Shown: positions 6,308-14,018 of the stretch, piece by piece | Layout of the letters: the number at the start of each line of letters is the position of its first letter | How positions within the stretch are numbered: the first letter of the stretch is position 1 | Assembly: GCA_024277475.1 (NCBI GenBank) | Contig: JAJRVC010000271.1 | Coordinates: 1 to 22,331 of the forward strand | From: Deltaproteobacteria bacterium | GTDB lineage: Bacteria; Desulfobacterota; Desulfobacteria; Desulfobacterales; JAFDCJ01 | Length of the DNA stretch: 22,331 nt | Direction: 5' to 3' | Position numbers and translations under genes: made by a program | The notes under the pieces: generated by a model | What the model saw: the letters and a program-made list of their open reading frames with translations, nothing else | Database searches by the model: none | Told to the model about the DNA's origin: nothing

Positions 6308-7063
6308 TTAGAAGGTCAGATAGCGCTTCTCCCAATATATCAGCGGCTTATACTCGAACAATGCGTTTAAATGGTGCATAAAGGCGTGACGCCCCTGCTT
6401 CTGCCATAAATCGGTCATGGTTTCATTGACCTGCTTATAAAATGCTTCAATTTCTTTAACTGACGCGGGAGAATCGCTTTTCATGTTATCGTCCGCAATC
6501 TGGGCGATTAAATCCAACCACATCCGGCTCACTCCCATGATGTAATAGGGCCAGGCTTTTTGGATTGAAACCGGCCAATTCTTGTCGCTGGTATCTTCGA
6601 TATTCGGCCGGGTAAGCCTGGCCGGGTCATCGCAGACAACATCATCTATGACGCCGGCAAGTTTCATATCGCCTACCATCGGGTCCAGTTGAAGTGTCTG
6701 AAAAATATTTCGGGCCGTCCGCGGAGAAGTATAAAAAATGAAGCTAAACTGCCGACCGGCACCATCGCGTGCGGCCCGGCGATGAAAACGCCACAGCTGG
6801 ATGTCGTTTTGATACGCCTGCAATAAAGGTAGTATGACCTGATGTGCAAGATATAGATCCATGTACCAGACCGGGTCGGTGTTCGGCGGCCAGTTCACAC
6901 GGAATCGAGCATACCACCAGCCATTTCCGGTCGGCAGTGCCTCGGGGCTTAACGGTCTTATTTCCCGTGTTTGAACCTGGCTAAAGGGTGAACATCCGGT
7001 CATAACGACCAGGAAGAAAAGAAGGACGTAAAGCCGATTTCGCAATGCTTCAACAGGCATCAT
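6308..7063 (-). CDS. Predicted lipoprotein of unknown function
   Basis: 251 residues. The N terminus carries a lipoprotein signal (basic start, hydrophobic 11-21, lipobox V-M-T-G-C with the acceptor Cys at 24), followed by Ser-Pro, which fits outer-membrane sorting in Gram-negatives. The mature part is Trp- and Tyr-rich and mostly helical by eye, with conserved-looking stretches N-G-W-W-Y-A-R-F and W-P-V-S-I-Q-K-A-W-P-Y-Y-I-M-G-V-S. I do not recognise the family. Two ATG codons lie in tandem at 7063-7058; the AAAGGAGG site seven bases ahead favours the first. The same ribosome binding site lies inside the last codons of the upstream short ORF, so the two may be coupled. The DUF2569 gene follows at four bases, suggesting both proteins serve the same envelope function. 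Confidence 0.82.
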   Translation of the reverse strand: MMPVEALRNRLYVLLFFLVVMTGCSPFSQVQTREIRPLSPEALPTGNGWWYARFRVNWPPNTDPVWYMDLYLAHQVILPLLQAYQNDIQLWRFHRRAARDGAGRQFSFIFYTSPRTARNIFQTLQLDPMVGDMKLAGVIDDVVCDDPARLTRPNIEDTSDKNWPVSIQKAWPYYIMGVSRMWLDLIAQIADDNMKSDSPASVKEIEAFYKQVNETMTDLWQKQGRHAFMHHLNALFEYKPLIYWEKRYLTF

Positions 7064-7178
7064 GGATGACCTCCTTTGGTTCTTTAAACTGTACGCCTTC
7101 CCCAGGCTTTTGTTCCGACCGGATCAAGACCATCGGGGGATACCTGAGTACTATCGCATTTGTTATTTTGCAGCTCAT
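7050..7178 (-). CDS. Short ORF (42 aa) with a strong ribosome binding site upstream of the lipoprotein gene
   Basis: The ORF opens with ATG at 7178, eight bases or so behind AAAGGAGG, and runs 42 codons to a TGA at 7052-7050, overlapping the first 14 bases of the lipoprotein gene in another frame. The peptide begins M-S-C-K-I-T and ends V-I-H-D-A-C. It is basic in the middle, has no hydrophobic segment, and has one Cys near each end. The near-consensus ribosome binding site and the overlap suggest a translated leader peptide that couples translation to the lipoprotein gene. It could equally be a remnant of a gene, or chance. It lies within the 7064-7368 interval, which otherwise contains only the dyads described separately. 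Confidence 0.45.
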   Translation of the reverse strand: MSCKITNAIVLRYPPMVLIRSEQKPGEGVQFKEPKEVIHDAC

Positions 7179-7203
7179 AAAATTTCCTCCTTTACTTAGA
7201 GGG

Positions 7204-7266
7204 TGGAAATATCTTGCTTAGCAATTCGTTTCCATCATATAGCAAATATGACCCAAATCCGCTATA
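7204..7266. promoter_or_regulatory. Dyad-symmetric control region upstream of the lipoprotein cassette
   Basis: A 31-bp dyad centred at 7219 reads TGGAAA-N4-TTGCT-T-AGCAA-N4-TTTCCA, with both arm pairs perfect (7204-7209 with 7229-7234; 7214-7218 with 7220-7224). Next to it, TATAGC (7238-7243) and GCTATA (7261-7266) form a second perfect pair 17 bases apart. It lies just upstream of the short ORF's ribosome binding site and downstream of the MttB-family gene, so it may be an operator. No T-run follows, so it is less likely a terminator. Confidence 0.5.
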
Positions 7267-7368
7267 CTCATTATTGCAAATAAAGAATAAAAGATTTTGG
7301 CTGCTTGGATTGCTATGAGAACTGCAAAGCGGGGACACAATCTGGAAAAAGGGGTTGTATTGAAACGG

Positions 7369-8817
7369 CTATTCACGTTTAACTAATGCGGCATGGGCCG
7401 CGGACATGATGGAATCGAAAATATCGTTTGTCTCATAGGGTTGAAGATCTTCGGGAGTGGAATTCAGTAGTTCACGCACCTTGTGTCCGGCCTTTTGCCG
7501 AATATCCCATTGACCCGCATTTTCCCAGGAATCCCACATATCGTCAAAACCGAGCTCAGGGATAAACACCTCGTCGTTTCTAAGATGTTTTAGGGTATGT
7601 TCCTGAAGAAGGTAGGGCTGATCTTCAGCTGCGGCAGCGATGACGTCTACAGCCAAAGTGTCCTTATTGACATTTACCCCGCGGATGATCTTTCTGAGCA
7701 CCCGCATGATTTCATTATCGATGGCCAGTTGCTCATACGAAGCAACTGTAAGACTGGCCAACCCTCCAAACCCGGAAACCATACCGGCACCAGCCAGCAG
7801 GGGCAACAGACCGTTGGCCATTTTTTCATATCCGGCCTGAGCGTCGTGGATACAGGAACTGCATGACAGCCCGTACACATCTGATACAAATCCATAATAA
7901 TCGGCTATCTGCACCGAATACGCCCCGGCCATACCCACATTCGGCAGCCCCCAGATGGAATTACCGGTCCGCATATTGACAAAAGCCAATCGCGCACCAT
8001 AGATAAGCGGTGTAGCCGGATTAATCTGGGAGGCAATGGCCGTAAAGGCCAGCATGGAAGCATTTTGCTGTACTAACCCCCCGGCCATAGTCATTGGTGC
8101 GGTAAAGCCGGCAAGGGGCGCGGGTAACATAACGGCCGGCAGACCTGCCGAGATGATGACGCGCATTACATCGGTGATGCTTTGGGGATAGTTCAGCGGG
8201 CTTTCCGGGGATATACCCACCAATCCCCGGTATCCTTCCTGTTGATTGATACTCAGTCCGGCGGCTGCCCGGAAGAGTTCCACAATATACCGAGCCTTGT
8301 TTTCAGATCCGACCAGTATGTATAGTGGCTTGCGGCTGTAACGCAGCAGAATTTCGCACTGTTTGATCTCATTGATTTCCGCAGGAACATCGTCCAAAAA
8401 AAGCATGGCGCAGTTGACATCGATCTGATCCAGATTGTTGATCAACTGCGTCATGTTTACCAGATCGCGAGCCCGGCCTAAACGGCGATCACCGGTCTCG
8501 ATATCCAGAACAAAGGGCATACCGCCGGTAGGGTGGGAGAGCGTACTGCCGGACCCCAACTCAATTTCGATGCCCGGCGGGTAGGTCAAGGTGAATGAAC
8601 GGCGGATACCGGCGCAAACATCATGAATAAACCCGGGGGAGAATTTGACTCGTTCTTTTTCGATGACACACCCGCTGCCGTAAAGCTGTTCCCGCATGAC
8701 GGGATCTTCCACCCTGACACCAAGCCGGTTCAACACTTCCAGGCTGGCCTCATGGATGCGGACAATAGATTTTTCCGGCAACATGCTCAATTGCGGGGAT
8801 ATCCTATTTTCTTTCAC
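7369..8817 (-). CDS. Non-pyrrolysine MttB (trimethylamine methyltransferase) family protein
   Basis: 482 residues, the normal length for the MttB/COG5598 superfamily. Members transfer a methyl group from a quaternary or tertiary amine to a cognate corrinoid protein. The N-terminal family pattern is visible (I-H-x-A-S-L-E-V-L-x-R-L-G-V-R-V-E-D), as are the G-I-S-P-x-S-P-L segment near 201 and the S-S-C-I-H-D-A-Q-A-G-Y-E-K stretch near 317-330. The frame is open throughout, so there is no in-frame amber codon that could encode pyrrolysine. It therefore belongs with glycine betaine, proline betaine or carnitine-type methyltransferases rather than true trimethylamine MttB. The start is GTG at 8817 with a poor ribosome binding site; the stop is TAG. 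It is the last gene of the transporter/amidohydrolase run, 98 bases after the amidohydrolase. No corrinoid protein or reactivase gene is adjacent. Substrate unknown. Confidence 0.9.
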   Translation of the reverse strand: MKENRISPQLSMLPEKSIVRIHEASLEVLNRLGVRVEDPVMREQLYGSGCVIEKERVKFSPGFIHDVCAGIRRSFTLTYPPGIEIELGSGSTLSHPTGGMPFVLDIETGDRRLGRARDLVNMTQLINNLDQIDVNCAMLFLDDVPAEINEIKQCEILLRYSRKPLYILVGSENKARYIVELFRAAAGLSINQQEGYRGLVGISPESPLNYPQSITDVMRVIISAGLPAVMLPAPLAGFTAPMTMAGGLVQQNASMLAFTAIASQINPATPLIYGARLAFVNMRTGNSIWGLPNVGMAGAYSVQIADYYGFVSDVYGLSCSSCIHDAQAGYEKMANGLLPLLAGAGMVSGFGGLASLTVASYEQLAIDNEIMRVLRKIIRGVNVNKDTLAVDVIAAAAEDQPYLLQEHTLKHLRNDEVFIPELGFDDMWDSWENAGQWDIRQKAGHKVRELLNSTPEDLQPYETNDIFDSIMSAAHAALVKRE

Positions 8818-8915
8818 TGGGTTTGCCTTGTTAAATTCTTTGCAAACAGGTTGTCAGATAAAACCCAATAAGGGCCGAACCTCAATCTATGTGTAAATCG
8901 TCATTGTCGACTGCT

Positions 8916-10118
8916 TTATTCAACCCGCAGACCGCCTTTTATTACCATGGTGATATTCTGAGGATCGGCCAGCCCGTTTATATTTTCAAGCGGATTGTTC
9001 TCAAGAACAAGGCAATCGGCGAACTTGCCTTTTCCCAGCGTACCTACCAGCTGATCCATGTCGATGGCGGCGGCAGCGGTTTGGGTCGCGCTCTGCAGGG
9101 CTTCCATGGGCGTCATGAATCCATGTTGCACATAAGCGATGATCTCGCCGCTGTTATTCCCGTGATAGTTGAAATTGGTACCGGCATCGGTACCCATGGC
9201 GATTCTTACTCCGACGGCGATGGCCTTGTGGAGAACTTCCCGCCCCTGCTCCTCGATGGATCTGCTTTTTTCCAACATGAATTGCGGGATATCCTGATTT
9301 TTTCTATGGTTAATCCAGCATTCATGCACTACCAGTGTGGGCACCAGAAAGATGCCCTTGTCGGCCATCATGGCGATGGCCTCGTCATCGGCCATGGTAC
9401 CGTGCTCAATGGTTCTCACCCCGGCAATTATGGAATTTTTAATACCCTGGGCTCCGTGGGCGTGGGCGGCGGTATGCTTGCCCAACTTGGCCCCCTCTTT
9501 CACCACAGCCTTTATTTCGTCCACATCCAGCTGGGGCGCACCTGGCACGCCACCAGGATTCATGATGGCTCCGGTGGCCATCACTTTGAGTAAATCAGCG
9601 CCTTCTTTGAGCTGCTCCCGGGCGGCTTTACGGCATTCTTGCGGCCCATCGGCCAAACGGTAAAAACCGGCAAAATATTCGGTGCCCGAGCAGGTCATGG
9701 AAATAGCCCGACCACTGGTCAGGATGCGGGGTCCTTTGATGAGTCCCTGCTCAATGCCCGCCTTAACAGCGAAATCGATATAATTGACCGAACCCATATT
9801 ACGGACGGTGGTAAATCCGGCCCGTAGGGTGTCTTCCATCTCTTTAGCGGTTCTCAAGGTTCTGAGCTTATCTTCCACCCTATTTTCCTGGAAGGTATCG
9901 GCCATGCCGTGCAGGTCCATGTGGATGTGGGTATCGATCAGACCGGGCAGCAGATATTTCCCCTGAATATCGATCACTTCGGCTTCGGCCGGGACCGGAA
10001 TCTCATTTTTAGCGCCGACGGCTTCTATAATATCCCCATTAATCAGCAATGTGGCTTGCTCAATGGGCGCAGCTCCGGTGCCGTCAATGAGGGTAGCGCC
10101 GGTTAGTGCCTTATACAT
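8916..10118 (-). CDS. Metal-dependent amidohydrolase (imidazolonepropionase/Xaa-Pro dipeptidase-like)
   Basis: A 400-residue TIM-barrel hydrolase flanked by the small beta-domain typical of the superfamily. Metal and catalytic residues are in place: H64-x-H66 in D-T-H-I-H, K178 in L-L-K-V-M-A-T-G (probably carbamylated), H219 and H221 in A-A-H-A-H-G, H239 in I-E-H-G-T and D311 in M-G-T-D-A-G. This suggests a hydrolytic zinc enzyme cleaving an amide, cyclic amide or dipeptide-like bond. I chose the ATG at 10118: GGAGGT lies six bases upstream, whereas an ATG two codons earlier touches the site and a further start at 10151 would lie inside the preceding gene. The gene follows the second ATPase gene by 14 bases, so it is part of the transporter operon and probably acts on the imported compound. 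Confidence 0.92.
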   Translation of the reverse strand: MYKALTGATLIDGTGAAPIEQATLLINGDIIEAVGAKNEIPVPAEAEVIDIQGKYLLPGLIDTHIHMDLHGMADTFQENRVEDKLRTLRTAKEMEDTLRAGFTTVRNMGSVNYIDFAVKAGIEQGLIKGPRILTSGRAISMTCSGTEYFAGFYRLADGPQECRKAAREQLKEGADLLKVMATGAIMNPGGVPGAPQLDVDEIKAVVKEGAKLGKHTAAHAHGAQGIKNSIIAGVRTIEHGTMADDEAIAMMADKGIFLVPTLVVHECWINHRKNQDIPQFMLEKSRSIEEQGREVLHKAIAVGVRIAMGTDAGTNFNYHGNNSGEIIAYVQHGFMTPMEALQSATQTAAAAIDMDQLVGTLGKGKFADCLVLENNPLENINGLADPQNITMVIKGGLRVE

Positions 10119-10132
10119 ATGCATACCTCCGG

Positions 10133-11107
10133 TTAAAGGGGATAATGACAAGTGATCCGATGCCCCGGCACAACCTCGGTGACCGGTGGGGCGTCAATGC
10201 GGCAGCGATCTTGGACAAAGGGGCAGCGGGTATGAAATTCACACCCGGGGGGACGGCTCATCAGGCTGGGAATTTCCCCCTGCAATTCGATCTGGTCCTT
10301 TGGTTTATCCGGATCAGGGTTCGGGTTGGCAGACAGCAGCGCCTTGGTATAGGGGTGGTGAGGATGAGAAAAGACTTCCTCCGTTTCCCCCTGTTCTACG
10401 AACCGGCCCAGATACATGATCGCCATGCGGTCGCTGATGTGGCGCACAATGGACAGGTTGTGGGTGATGATCAGAAAACTGATCTTCATTTCATCCTGGA
10501 GTTTGGCCAACAGATTTAGGATCTCACCCTGAATTGACACGTCCAGCCCGGCAGTGGGTTCATCAGCCACGATCAGCTTGGGAGAAAGGGCCAAAGCTCG
10601 GGCCACCCCGACCCGGCGGGCCTGCCCGCCACTGAGTTGGTGGGGATAGCGGTCGGCAAAGGCCTCGGTCAGTCCGACCATCTCCAGCAACCGCTTGGCT
10701 TCGGCCCTGACTTCAATGTTTTTGATCTGATGGATTTTGAACGGCTCGGTGACCAGATATCGGACCGTGAGCCGGGGGCTCAAACAACCGATGGGGTCCT
10801 GGAACATCATGGCGATATCCCGATGAAAAGGCTTGAAGTTGCTGTCTGACAGGCCGCACAACTCATGGCCTTGAAAGCGTATGCTGCCCTCCCGGGGGTT
10901 GACCAGCCCGATGATCGAACGGGCCAGGGTTGTTTTACCTGCACCACTTTCCCCGACCAGGGCCACGGTCTCTCCCGTCCGGATATCCAGGGAGACGCCG
11001 CAAACTGCATCTATGAACGGGTCGTCGTCACGGTCTATCAAGGCCCGGATCCGATTTTTGCTGCGAAACCGAATCAGAACATTCTCCGCCTGAAGCAATG
11101 CGCTCAT
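10133..11107 (-). CDS. Dipeptide/oligopeptide-type ABC transporter ATPase (DppF/OppF-like)
   Basis: 324 residues; energises a Dpp/Opp-type importer together with the other ATPase. Walker A GESGAGKT at 52-59, Q-loop F-Q-D-P near 102-105, signature LSGGQAR near 158-164, Walker B L-I-V-A-D-E-P near 178-184, and H-loop I-I-T-H-N are all present. The C terminus carries the oligopeptide-transporter extension with L-M-S-R-P-P-G-C-E-F-H-T-R-C-P and further Cys residues, a pattern known to bind an Fe-S cluster in some DppD proteins. The start ATG at 11107 overlaps the previous stop as ATGA; a longer frame to 11191 is discarded. Substrate specificity comes from the binding protein, not this subunit. 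Confidence 0.95.
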   Translation of the reverse strand: MSALLQAENVLIRFRSKNRIRALIDRDDDPFIDAVCGVSLDIRTGETVALVGESGAGKTTLARSIIGLVNPREGSIRFQGHELCGLSDSNFKPFHRDIAMMFQDPIGCLSPRLTVRYLVTEPFKIHQIKNIEVRAEAKRLLEMVGLTEAFADRYPHQLSGGQARRVGVARALALSPKLIVADEPTAGLDVSIQGEILNLLAKLQDEMKISFLIITHNLSIVRHISDRMAIMYLGRFVEQGETEEVFSHPHHPYTKALLSANPNPDPDKPKDQIELQGEIPSLMSRPPGCEFHTRCPFVQDRCRIDAPPVTEVVPGHRITCHYPL

Positions 11108-12096
11108 TTCGCACCTCCATCGGCCAACAGAAAACAGCTTGCCGCATGAGTAGGACTCATGCGGTAGCGGGGCGGTGGAGTTGTTTGACATTTTTCAAAA
11201 CTTTTAGGGCAGCGGTTTTCGAAAATGCACCCGGAGGGAAGGTTGACCAGGTCGGGTATATCACCCGGAATGGTCGGTAAGTTGCGGGTTTTTTCTTCAA
11301 TTCGGGCCGGGTCACACTCAAGCAGAGCCTCGGTGTAAGGATGCCCGGCCCGGTGGAAGATATCCCGCACATCGCCTGCTTCGACCACCTCACCTGCATA
11401 CATCACCACCACCTGATCGCACAACTCGGCGATCAGCCCCAGATGGTGAGATACGAACAGGATCGAGCAACTGAGGTCTTTTTGCAATTGGCGCAGACGG
11501 TGCACAATCTGCGCCTCCAGGGTGGCATCCAGGGCCGTAGTCGGCTCGTCGGCCAGCAGCAAAGCCGGTTTGACCAATAGGGCCATGGCAATCGAAATTC
11601 GCTGCCTCATTCCACCAGAAAAATGATGAGGGTAGCTTTTGAGCCGATGCGCGGCATCAGGTATGCCCACTCGGCTCAGCATCTCGGCGGCGCGTTTGCG
11701 TTTCTCAGCTTTACTGATGGGTGACCGGAATTGGATATCGGTCATTTGGGTATCGATGGACAACACCGGGTTGAGTGAAGCCATAGGGTCTTGAAAGACC
11801 ATAGAAATCCGGTCGCCGCGCAAATCGCGCAACTGGGCGGGAGACATCTTCAGGATGTCATGATCTTCAAAGTTGATCTCACCGCCGGTAATTACCGCAT
11901 TTTCAGCCATAAGGTTGAGTATGGAAAAAATGACCGTCGATTTCCCACAGCCGCTTTCACCCACCAGCCCGACGATTTTTTCATTGGGTACGGTCAGCGT
12001 CACATCACGCAGGGCCTTTAAACGGCCGCGGTTGGTTGAAAATTCAACCGACAGATTGCGGATGTCCAAAACGCTGGCGTGAATTGGGCTCGTCAT
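11104..12096 (-). CDS. Dipeptide/oligopeptide-type ABC transporter ATPase (DppD/OppD-like)
   Basis: 330 residues, the first of the two ATPases. Walker A GESGCGKS at 46-53, Q-loop F-Q-D-P at 101-104, signature FSGGMRQ near 159-165, Walker B A-L-L-L-A-D-E-P at 178-185, and H-loop F-V-S-H-H near 215. The C-terminal extension includes L-V-N-L-P-S-G-C-I-F-E-N-R-C-P-K-S-F-E-K-C, the Cys cluster typical of this subfamily. The start ATG at 12096 follows the permease stop without any gap (TAG then ATG), and its own stop overlaps the next ATPase by four bases. Such tight packing indicates one translation-coupled unit. Confidence 0.95.
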   Translation of the reverse strand: MTSPIHASVLDIRNLSVEFSTNRGRLKALRDVTLTVPNEKIVGLVGESGCGKSTVIFSILNLMAENAVITGGEINFEDHDILKMSPAQLRDLRGDRISMVFQDPMASLNPVLSIDTQMTDIQFRSPISKAEKRKRAAEMLSRVGIPDAAHRLKSYPHHFSGGMRQRISIAMALLVKPALLLADEPTTALDATLEAQIVHRLRQLQKDLSCSILFVSHHLGLIAELCDQVVVMYAGEVVEAGDVRDIFHRAGHPYTEALLECDPARIEEKTRNLPTIPGDIPDLVNLPSGCIFENRCPKSFEKCQTTPPPRYRMSPTHAASCFLLADGGAK

Positions 12097-12978
12097 CTAA
12101 AAGTCTTTCCTAAGTTTGGGATCGAAGATGTCCCGCAGCGATTCACCTAAAAAGGTAAATCCCAAAGTGGTCAGAATGAGCGGAATCCCACCTGATATGA
12201 TCAACCATGGGGTATTGCGGATAAAGGAGTACCCGTCGTTTAGAATGCTGCCCCAACTTGGCGTGGGCGGCCTGACGCCGACCCCCAGGAAACTCAATCC
12301 CGCTTCAAGGGTCACCACGGCCGGGATATCCATGGAGGCGATAATCAGCAACGGACCGATTATGTTGGGCAGCATGTGCACGGCTAGTATCCTGGGCATG
12401 CCGGCACCCATGGATCGCTCGGCGAGGATGAACTCATTGTTCTTCATAGACTGTGCCTGGGCGCGGACGATACGGCCATAGACTGGAATGGTGGTTATAA
12501 TCACCACCAGGATTACCGTCTCCATACTGGGGCCGACCAGGGTCACCACGGCCAGGGCAAAGATGATAGTCGGAAAGGAGCGAATGGTATCAAAGAACAA
12601 GATCATCAACCGGTCCACCCATGGCGACCCGTACCCGGCGATAAGACCCAGTACAAGCCCGCAGCTCAAGGCCAGGGAGATGGACACCAAAGCCACTTTC
12701 AAGGCAATACGGCCGCCCATGATAACCCTCGAAAAAACGTCTCGTCCCAATTGGTCAGTGCCCATGATATGCGCCAGAGAGGGCGGTTCCAGACGATGCA
12801 ATACATCCAGGGCAGTGGGCTCATAGGGGATGATCCAACCGGCCAGAACAGCGCTCAATACCATTAACACGACCAGAACCAGCCCGAAAAGACCCAACGG
12901 ATCCCGCGTGAAACGGGATATAAGGGAAATGGATTTTGACCTTCTCTCCCGGGCGGCGGAATTATTTTTCGTGCCCAT
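12097..12978 (-). CDS. Dipeptide/oligopeptide-type ABC transporter permease (DppC/OppC-like)
   Basis: 293 residues, integral membrane. It has the DppC layout: a short cytoplasmic start with F-T-R-D-P-L-G-L-F-G-L, a first transmembrane segment about 30-52, the periplasmic H-x-M-G-T-D-Q-L-G-R-D-V-F-S-R motif, then five further segments. The ATPase-contact EAA-like loop is in I-V-R-A-Q-A-Q-S-M-K-N-N-E-F-I-L-A followed by G-A-G. The start is ATG at 12978, sharing one base with the previous stop (TAATG). An earlier start at 13041 lies inside the preceding gene and is rejected. Together with the other permease it forms the membrane channel. Confidence 0.94.
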   Translation of the reverse strand: MGTKNNSAARERRSKSISLISRFTRDPLGLFGLVLVVLMVLSAVLAGWIIPYEPTALDVLHRLEPPSLAHIMGTDQLGRDVFSRVIMGGRIALKVALVSISLALSCGLVLGLIAGYGSPWVDRLMILFFDTIRSFPTIIFALAVVTLVGPSMETVILVVIITTIPVYGRIVRAQAQSMKNNEFILAERSMGAGMPRILAVHMLPNIIGPLLIIASMDIPAVVTLEAGLSFLGVGVRPPTPSWGSILNDGYSFIRNTPWLIISGGIPLILTTLGFTFLGESLRDIFDPKLRKDF

Positions 12979-13922
12979 TACAAGTTCTCCCGCATACGAG
13001 GATCGAGAAACGCGTTGACGATATCGGCCAGCATGGTGCATAGCACGAAGATAATTGTCGTAACCAGGACGCTACCCATGATGATGGGGTAGTTACGGGT
13101 TAAGACCGACTCGTAAATAAGTTTTCCTATGCCGGGACGGGCAAAGACGATTTCGGCAAAGACTGCGGCCGAGAGCAGATACCCCACACCGACACCCAGA
13201 AGGGCTATGGTCGGCAGGATGGCCAGCTTTAGAGCATAGCGAAAAATAATGATCCTGTCGGGCAACCCAAAGGCACGGACGGTACGTATATGATTTTCAC
13301 TCAAGACTTCCAGCATGGACGCCCTAATCAAACGCGATAGATACCCCACCCAACCCAGCCCTATGGCAAAGGCGGGTAGAATCAGGTGTTTGATCTGGTC
13401 CCACAGGTCTCCCTCCTCTCCGGCCCCGATGGCCGGCAGCCAGTGGAGCTGAACAGCAAAAATGAGAAGTCCGTAAAGCGCAATGACAAAAGCGGGAATG
13501 GCGATGGTTCCCACGGAAAAAACTCCCGTCAGCTTATCTATAAAACTGTTGCGGTAAATAGCTGAATAACACCCCAGGGGAATGCCGAGAACTATCGCCC
13601 AGGAAATTCCGGCAATGATTAGAATAACGGTGTAAGGTAATTGTTCAAAAACAATTTTGGAAACCGGTCGATTGGTGAAAACATCGATTCCCATATCACC
13701 TTGAAAAACATTGAAAATAAAACCGACCACCTGGATGATGGCCGGTCTGTCAAGGCCCATATCGGCACGAAGTGCCTCTCTCATCTCCGGAGTCGACCGA
13801 GGTCCCAAAATAACGGCGGTGGGATCGCCGGGCACCATCAGTATCATGCTGTAAAGCAAGCTGATGGCGGTAATGACGATGACAACAGCGAGGGCGGTTC
13901 TTTTTGCCAGATAAATCCACAT
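12978..13922 (-). CDS. Dipeptide/oligopeptide-type ABC transporter permease (DppB/OppB-like)
   Basis: 314 residues, integral membrane. The first helix (about 9-29) is followed by the family's M-x-P-G-D-P-T-A and G-L-D-R-P motifs, then five further membrane segments. The coupling loop reads Y-L-S-R-L-I-R-A-S-M-L-E-V-L followed by R-A-F-G-L-P, as expected for DppB-type proteins. The start ATG at 13922 has a GGGAG site about nine bases upstream. It follows the binding-protein gene by 96 bases, a gap without a clear terminator; such gaps often let the binding protein be made in excess. It overlaps the second permease by one base. Confidence 0.94.
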   Translation of the reverse strand: MWIYLAKRTALAVVIVITAISLLYSMILMVPGDPTAVILGPRSTPEMREALRADMGLDRPAIIQVVGFIFNVFQGDMGIDVFTNRPVSKIVFEQLPYTVILIIAGISWAIVLGIPLGCYSAIYRNSFIDKLTGVFSVGTIAIPAFVIALYGLLIFAVQLHWLPAIGAGEEGDLWDQIKHLILPAFAIGLGWVGYLSRLIRASMLEVLSENHIRTVRAFGLPDRIIIFRYALKLAILPTIALLGVGVGYLLSAAVFAEIVFARPGIGKLIYESVLTRNYPIIMGSVLVTTIIFVLCTMLADIVNAFLDPRMRENL

Positions 13923-14018
13923 GTAAGCAGCTCCCCGTTGATGAGTGATGGCTGTGCAATACGCTGTTCCGATAGGCTCTGCAGGCTATTTTTTCTGACC
14001 TGACTTATGAAAACCGCA

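Noticed and set aside
7369..8817. Pyrrolysine-containing trimethylamine methyltransferase
   Set aside because: The frame has no internal amber codon; TAG appears only at the end, and TAG also ends the DppC-like permease and DUF2569 genes.
8889..9593. 234-aa plus-strand frame opposite the amidohydrolase
   Set aside because: It is the antisense of a gene with all metal ligands in place, and matches no family.
11104..11191. Longer start for the DppF-like ATPase
   Set aside because: It lies inside the preceding ATPase gene; the ATGA junction at 11107 gives a normal-length protein.
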